This document shows, one piece after another, positions 7,124 to 9,605 of a DNA stretch of 9,605 nt (position 1 is the first letter of the stretch; each line of letters begins with the position of its first letter). Position numbers and translations under genes: made by a program. A model generated the notes under the pieces. It ran no database searches, had not been told where the DNA came from, and saw only the letters and a program-made list of their open reading frames with translations. Origin of the DNA: JAAZHK01 sp964536075 (GTDB taxonomy: Bacteria; Bacillota_I; Bacilli_A; RF39; UBA660); assembly GCA_964536075.1 (NCBI GenBank), contig CAZHWO010000029.1, forward strand, positions 1 to 9,605. Reading direction: 5' to 3'.

Positions 7124-7129
7124 TATAAT
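7101..7129 (+). promoter_or_regulatory. Candidate promoter for the DUF5661-like gene
   Basis: A perfect plus-strand TATAAT stands at 7124-7129, but the hexamer 17 bp upstream (7101-7106, ATCATT) is a poor -35. Transcription would start near 7136, at the GAGGTGA ribosome site itself. If used, it overlaps the exporter promoter on the other strand. Confidence 0.3.
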
Positions 7130-7138
7130 TATATCGAG

Positions 7139-7408
7139 GTGATATATATTTTTAGTGAAAAAGATGCTTTAAGTATAGCAGATAAGCTGGGTATTAATTT
7201 TAGCGATTTTACCCTTGAAGATTTTATAACTGGTCTAAATATTGAGTTAGAACATGGTAGAATTAATAAGAATACCAATGTTACTGATAATGACTTAGAA
7301 AAAACGGCTAAAATAGCTTTAGCCCACTTAAATGAGTTTTCGGATTATTATAATCAAGATTATGGGTTACCAGCTTTTGAAAAAAGTCTAAAAAAAAATA
7401 GTCAGTGA
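7139..7408 (+). CDS. DUF5661-like small protein
   Basis: This is a soluble protein of about 86-89 residues and unknown function. The pattern FSEKDALSIADKLGINFSDF, then DFITGLNIELEHGRINKNTNVT, then KIALAHLNEFSDYY matches what I know of the DUF5661 family. The ELEHG and IALAHLNEFPDYY-type blocks are the family hallmarks. No enzyme motif or membrane segment is apparent. The frame is open back to a TTG at 7085, but homology begins only at residue F of 'FSEKDAL'. The GTG at 7139 is the first ordinary start close to the homologous part, yet it has no good ribosome site. GAGGTGA (7136-7142) instead stands 5 nt before an in-frame ATT at 7148, which would give a family-like N-terminus MFSEKDAL. The exact start is therefore uncertain. 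The gene is divergent from the exporter and convergent with the zinc-ribbon gene, sharing a terminator with it. Confidence 0.75.
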   Translation: MIYIFSEKDALSIADKLGINFSDFTLEDFITGLNIELEHGRINKNTNVTDNDLEKTAKIALAHLNEFSDYYNQDYGLPAFEKSLKKNSQ

Positions 7409-7416
7409 CTATTTTT
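7394..7416. terminator. Bidirectional intrinsic terminator between convergent small genes
   Basis: A near-perfect palindrome has arms at 7394-7404 and 7406-7416. It would fold as a stem of at least 9 bp (AAAAATAGT / ACTATTTTT) with a CAGTG loop. A T-run follows on the plus strand and a longer one on the minus strand, because 7391-7398 is all A. It contains the TGA stop of the DUF5661-like gene and touches the TAA stop of the zinc-ribbon gene. Confidence 0.8.
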
Positions 7417-7579
7417 ATCTTCTTCCATTAGATGAATTTCTCTTAGCATCTCTACATGATTTACATCTAACTGGTTCGTTAGTAAAGCCTTTTTCTTTGT
7501 AAAATTCTTGTTCACCAACAGTAAATATAAATTCTTGGCCACAATCTTTACATATAAGCTTTTTGTCTTTTAATTCCAT
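7415..7579 (-). CDS. Small zinc-ribbon protein (zf-trcl-type)
   Basis: This 54-residue protein has two Cys pairs, C10-x2-C13 and C39-x2-C42, in the context ICKDCGQEFIFTVGEQEFY and the later NEPVRCKSCR. This is the pattern of the 'probable zinc-ribbon domain' family (PF13451, zf-trcl), in which one zinc is held by four Cys. The C-terminal tail is basic (RDAKRNSSNGRR), so nucleic-acid contact is possible but not shown. A very good ribosome site, AAGGAGG (7587-7593), stands 7 nt before the ATG. Its 3' end is 6 bp from the end of the convergent DUF5661-like gene, with a terminator shared between them. A candidate promoter lies at 7659-7687, giving a leader of about 70 nt. Codon use is like that of its neighbours. 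The family call is good; the cellular role is unknown. Confidence 0.88.
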   Translation of the reverse strand: MELKDKKLICKDCGQEFIFTVGEQEFYKEKGFTNEPVRCKSCRDAKRNSSNGRR

Positions 7580-7658
7580 TTTTATTCCTCCTTCTTAACA
7601 AATATTTGATCATTTTATTAAGGTCTTTAAAGGGACAAAATAAAATTAAATCATTAGT

Positions 7659-7687
7659 ATTATATCATTATTATATGCAAAAAGCAA
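7659..7687 (-). promoter_or_regulatory. Candidate promoter for the zinc-ribbon gene
   Basis: On the minus strand a perfect TATAAT (7659-7664) has TG one base upstream (extended -10) and TTGCTT (7682-7687) at 17 bp. The -35 itself is weak. It overlaps the right arm of the terminator hairpin of the upstream gene. Confidence 0.5.
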
Positions 7688-7701
7688 ATTTTTATTTTGC
7701 T
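7679..7701 (-). terminator. Candidate intrinsic terminator after the 131-residue gene
   Basis: On the minus strand AGCAAA and TTTGCT (7696-7701 paired with 7683-7688) flank a 7-nt AT-rich loop and are followed by TTTT (7679-7682). It lies about 33 bp past the stop of the gene at 7734-8129. The stem is only 6 bp, so strength is uncertain. Confidence 0.5.
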
Positions 7702-7733
7702 AAGGCCAAAAAATCACTTTTAACGATAAAAAT

Positions 7734-8129
7734 TTATAGTTTTTTTATCTTAGTTACCCTTTTATCATCAACTGATAAACTATATGGATAAGCTAAATTA
7801 CCCTTTTCATTAAGAATACCGGCTCTTTGTAATTTTTGAATAATATATCTATTTAGTCCTTCAGGATTTTCTTCTTGCATGCGAGTATAACATGATAATA
7901 CATCATTAGTATATCTGGTATACTCTTCGGCACTATCATTTTTGGGAAGAGTAACTCCAATTGAAGTACATTTTTTTATAGATTCACAAGCAACTGAATA
8001 AAATTCTAGTCCTTGTTTTTCATCAGAAAAAGGTTCATCAGATTTAACAATATAATGGTTTTTGCCGCTTACAACATATGTGCCAATTACAGTCTTTCCT
8101 TCTGAAGTTATACCTTTATAATAATCCAT
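7734..8129 (-). CDS. Hypothetical protein, unrecognised
   Basis: This 131-residue protein does not match any family I can name. The first 30 residues alternate like beta strands (YYKGITSEGKTVIGTYVV, then NHYIV). The middle holds three Cys (C48, C54, C80) and an acidic, Tyr-rich segment SAEEYTRYTNDVLSCYTRMQEENPEG (66-91). Residues 92-105 look like an amphipathic helix, and the tail is basic (KRVTKIKKL). There is no signal peptide or membrane segment, so it should be cytoplasmic. It is very likely real: AAGGAGG at 8137-8143 stands 7 nt before the ATG, which is as good as any ribosome site here, and base use matches the neighbours. It lies 47 bp downstream of the LamG pilin and could be co-transcribed with it, or use a weak promoter at 8166-8193. 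A link to pili is only positional. Confidence 0.8.
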   Translation of the reverse strand: MDYYKGITSEGKTVIGTYVVSGKNHYIVKSDEPFSDEKQGLEFYSVACESIKKCTSIGVTLPKNDSAEEYTRYTNDVLSCYTRMQEENPEGLNRYIIQKLQRAGILNEKGNLAYPYSLSVDDKRVTKIKKL

Positions 8130-8165
8130 ATGAATTCCTCCTTTTTAATCAATTGTTAACATTTA

Positions 8166-8193
8166 ATTATTCTTTACTATTGACTTAAATCAA
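8166..8193 (-). promoter_or_regulatory. Weak candidate promoter for the 131-residue gene
   Basis: On the minus strand TTGATT (8188-8193) and AATAAT (8166-8171) are separated by 16 bp, overlapping the last codons of the LamG pilin. Both hexamers are imperfect. Readthrough from the LamG pilin gene is the alternative, since no terminator is evident between them. Confidence 0.3.
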
Positions 8194-9328
8194 ATCTACT
8201 GACATCAAGTGAGTGATTATTAGTTAGTTCGGCTTCGGTTAAGGCACGATTATATATACGAACAGCATATATTCGGCCATATAAGTATTCACTATAAGTA
8301 GCTCCAGTATAATAACAACCAACTAATATTTTTGCTGAAGCACTTCCATAAGTAAACGATGTATTTGTTTGCGATATAGTATTATTAATATAGGTTTTTA
8401 AATAGGCATTATTTACTTGCATAACGGCAGTAAAAGGGGTTCCATAAGTAAAATATACACTATCTAAATATTGGGCATTTCCGTGGGGCATATATTGGTT
8501 ATTTTTGGTTCCAAGCATCCAATTATAAACCGGACCAGAACTTCTGTTAGCAACAATATAGGAATAACCTTGACCAGCATTATTAATTTGAGCCACTACT
8601 TCAACGGTCATAGCAGATAAAGAATTAAAAACAGTTGTATTTAGATACCAACAATTGCTATTACTAGAAACATAGTATTTGTCACTAAAAGTTCCAGTGG
8701 CAGCAGCGGTAAAGTGATAATTATTACCACTTAAATCATACCAGGTAGTTAAAGAACTACTATGATTACCTACTCCATTATTATCGATACCGTCTAAATA
8801 TAGCATTAAACCATTACTGACATAAGTTGGTTCCGGCTCTGGCTCGGGCTCTGGTTCTTGTTCTGGAATACTTCCTCCAACAGCTATAATATCTTTGGTC
8901 ACTGCTTTGATCTCTACTGGATTTATGGTTGTATTACCACCATTTACGGTTTTACTCCCGATACCATTTCCTCCATCATCCATTAAATATATCGAATAAA
9001 CATATTCTTGATTAATATCATCATAGTTTATATAGACTCCACTATCAGGGGTATATGTTTTACCAAAGGGTGATTTGGTACTACTACCTTTTTCTAGTTT
9101 TATTTCAGATATGGGAATAATTGATGTTCCTGTTGAGGGTAATTTTGATGGATCATTTAAAGTTATTAATCTAGCTCCATCAACAAATTCATTGGCCGTT
9201 GCAACAAAGCTATTTTTTCTGGAATTTAAAATGGCCGCACTAATACTAGGTATAGCTATAACTAGAATAACTCCTAAGATTACTATTACGGCTAATAACT
9301 CAATTAAGGTAAAACCTTTTTTATTCAT
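8177..9328 (-). CDS. Composite prepilin: type IV pilin stalk plus Glu-Pro linker plus LamG-like domain
   Basis: This 383-residue protein has three parts. Residues 1-28 are a prepilin signal: leader MNKKG, then FTLIELLAVIVILGVILVIAIP with Glu at mature position 5. Residues 29-150 are a pilin body like the 2468-2968 pilin, with LPSTG, KSPFGKTY and EYVYSIYLMDDGGNGIG, but lacking the paired Cys of the short pilins. Residues 157-168 are an (EP)n linker. Residues 173-370 form a LamG/concanavalin-A-like beta-sandwich (Laminin_G_3 type), opening NGLMLYLDG, then WYDLSGNNYHFT (196-207), and closing with GRIYAVRIYNRALTEAEL (351-368). Such domains usually bind glycans or proteins, so this is probably a minor, tip-located adhesive pilin. 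The N-terminus must be exported and cleaved for assembly, leaving the LamG domain outside. The frame is open back to a GTG at 9337, but the ATG at 9328 gives a normal leader, with AGGA 11 nt upstream. A tandem paralogue ends 102 bp upstream. Confidence 0.88.
   Translation of the reverse strand: MNKKGFTLIELLAVIVILGVILVIAIPSISAAILNSRKNSFVATANEFVDGARLITLNDPSKLPSTGTSIIPISEIKLEKGSSTKSPFGKTYTPDSGVYINYDDINQEYVYSIYLMDDGGNGIGSKTVNGGNTTINPVEIKAVTKDIIAVGGSIPEQEPEPEPEPEPTYVSNGLMLYLDGIDNNGVGNHSSSLTTWYDLSGNNYHFTAAATGTFSDKYYVSSNSNCWYLNTTVFNSLSAMTVEVVAQINNAGQGYSYIVANRSSGPVYNWMLGTKNNQYMPHGNAQYLDSVYFTYGTPFTAVMQVNNAYLKTYINNTISQTNTSFTYGSASAKILVGCYYTGATYSEYLYGRIYAVRIYNRALTEAELTNNHSLDVSRFDLSQ
8829..8864 (-). repeat. 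Imperfect hexanucleotide tandem repeat encoding the Glu-Pro linker
   Basis: Six head-to-tail 6-bp units (GGTTCC, GGCTCT, GGCTCG, GGCTCT, GGTTCT, TGTTCT on the plus strand) encode the run of alternating Glu and Pro that joins the pilin body to the LamG domain. Units differ by one to three bases. Because each unit is two codons, copy-number change would lengthen or shorten the linker without a frameshift. It is locally much richer in GC than its surroundings. Confidence 0.85.
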
Positions 9329-9351
9329 TTTGACCACTATCCTATAAATAG

Positions 9352-9380
9352 ATTATATAATAAGGACCACATTAATACAA
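9352..9380 (-). promoter_or_regulatory. Candidate promoter for the LamG pilin
   Basis: On the minus strand a perfect TATAAT (9352-9357) is preceded by TTGTAT (9375-9380) at 17 bp. The -10 ends 24 bp before the ATG, giving a leader of about 17 nt. The -35 falls in and beside the loop of the hairpin at 9365-9387. Confidence 0.55.
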
Positions 9381-9387
9381 TATGGTC
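9365..9387 (-). terminator. Hairpin downstream of the partial LamG gene, possible weak terminator
   Basis: On the minus strand GACCATATT and AATGTGGTC (9379-9387 paired with 9365-9373) form a 9-bp stem with one G-U pair and a 5-nt loop. The following sequence, CTTATTATA, is only partly T-rich. The structure is weaker on the plus strand, where the wobble becomes a mismatch, so it most likely acts on transcripts coming from the partial gene at 9430. It overlaps the next gene's -35. Confidence 0.4.
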
Positions 9388-9429
9388 TTTTATATAATAA
9401 ATATTATATATTAGGGTATGATATTATGA

Positions 9430-9605
9430 CTAATTACTAAATCTTGTTAAATCAATAGCGTAATTACCTGCTATTTCATCAGCGGTTAAAACGCGATTAT
9501 AAATTCTTAATGAATATATGTTACCACCAAAAGCATATACAGCATTGTTCCAGTTCCCATAGCTACCTAATCCTTGAGGATAATTAGTGCCCGCTGAGGC
9601 TAGTA
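9430..9605 (-). CDS. LamG-like domain protein, C-terminal end (runs off the right edge)
   Basis: The last 57 codons are visible and end in TAG at 9430-9432. The segment GNWNNAVYAFGGNIYSLRIYNRVLTADEIAGNYAIDLTRF is the closing part of a LamG/concanavalin-A-like domain. It matches the same region of the neighbouring LamG pilin: both have Y.LRIYNR-type or Y.VRIYNR-type strands, then LT..E, then D..RF close to the C-terminus. By this homology and tandem position it is probably another pilin-LamG fusion, but its N-terminus, which would show the prepilin signal, lies outside the window. The 3' end is followed by a short AT-rich palindrome (9391-9410) and a weak hairpin (9365-9387). Same strand and probably the same locus as the downstream pilin. 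Confidence 0.8.
   Translation of the reverse strand, partial: LASAGTNYPQGLGSYGNWNNAVYAFGGNIYSLRIYNRVLTADEIAGNYAIDLTRFSN

Noticed and set aside
7606..7791. Plus-strand open frame of 61 codons
   Set aside because: It covers a promoter and terminator region and the end of the gene on the other strand, with no ribosome site and low-complexity composition.
9075..9347. Plus-strand open frame of 90 codons
   Set aside because: It is antisense to the conserved pilin N-terminal half of the LamG pilin. The hydrophobic stretch only mirrors the prepilin helix.
9391..9410. Perfect 9-bp palindrome TATATAATA-AA-TATTATATA as an operator or attachment site
   Set aside because: It consists of A and T only in a very AT-rich intergenic region, so chance is likely, and no integrase or regulator gene is near.
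1..9605. Mycoplasma-type genetic code (TGA as Trp)
   Set aside because: TGA ends the DUF5661-like gene inside a terminator and ends the first exporter gene in a normal ATGA overlap, and TGG is used for Trp.

Overview
The window looks like chromosomal DNA from a low-GC Bacillota, probably an uncultured host-associated member of Bacilli (RF39 / Erysipelotrichia-like). This rests on the strongly AT-rich composition, consensus AGGAGG-type ribosome sites, TTGACA/TATAAT-type promoters, the pairing of nfo with a YqfT-like gene, and prepilins of a Gram-positive style. TGA serves as a stop in at least two well-bounded genes and TGG encodes Trp, so the standard code 11 applies and not the mycoplasma code. 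A PBP2-type protein implies a peptidoglycan wall. The taxonomic placement is inference. No tRNA, rRNA, insertion sequence, phage or CRISPR array was seen, and there is no gene-free stretch longer than about 150 bp.

Layout, left to right. (1) The 5' part of a class B penicillin-binding protein (1-673, minus) runs off the left edge. A small YqfT/DUF2624-like gene (745-1002, plus) faces away from it and converges on endonuclease IV, nfo (992-1858, minus). The ends of the last two overlap by 11 bp inside a 15-bp hairpin that looks like a bidirectional terminator. (2) Three pilin-type genes lie on the minus strand: two canonical prepilins (3054-3494, 2468-2968) and one pilin-like protein without a prepilin peptidase site (1925-2407). 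A terminator at 1885-1912 closes the group. (3) A two-gene heterodimeric ABC exporter (5333-7063 and 3546-5336, minus) is coupled by an ATGA overlap. One nucleotide-binding domain is canonical and the other catalytically degenerate. (4) Three small genes follow: a DUF5661-like protein (7139-7408, plus), a 54-residue zinc-ribbon protein (7415-7579, minus) converging on it through a second terminator built into the gene ends, and an unrecognised 131-residue protein (7734-8129, minus). (5) At the right is a large composite prepilin (8177-9328, minus), with a pilin stalk, a Glu-Pro linker and a LamG/concanavalin-A-like C-terminal domain. The C-terminal end of a second LamG protein of the same type lies just upstream of it (9430-9605, minus).

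The main theme is a multi-gene surface-pilin locus in which at least one, and probably two, minor pilins carry a binding domain at the tip. Every pilin gene with a visible 5' end has a candidate promoter of its own, several only 23-24 bp from the start codon, so the subunits may be dosed separately. No assembly ATPase, platform protein or prepilin peptidase gene lies in the window, so that machinery must be elsewhere. The ABC exporter, nfo, PBP2 and the small genes look like ordinary chromosomal neighbours, not parts of the pilus.
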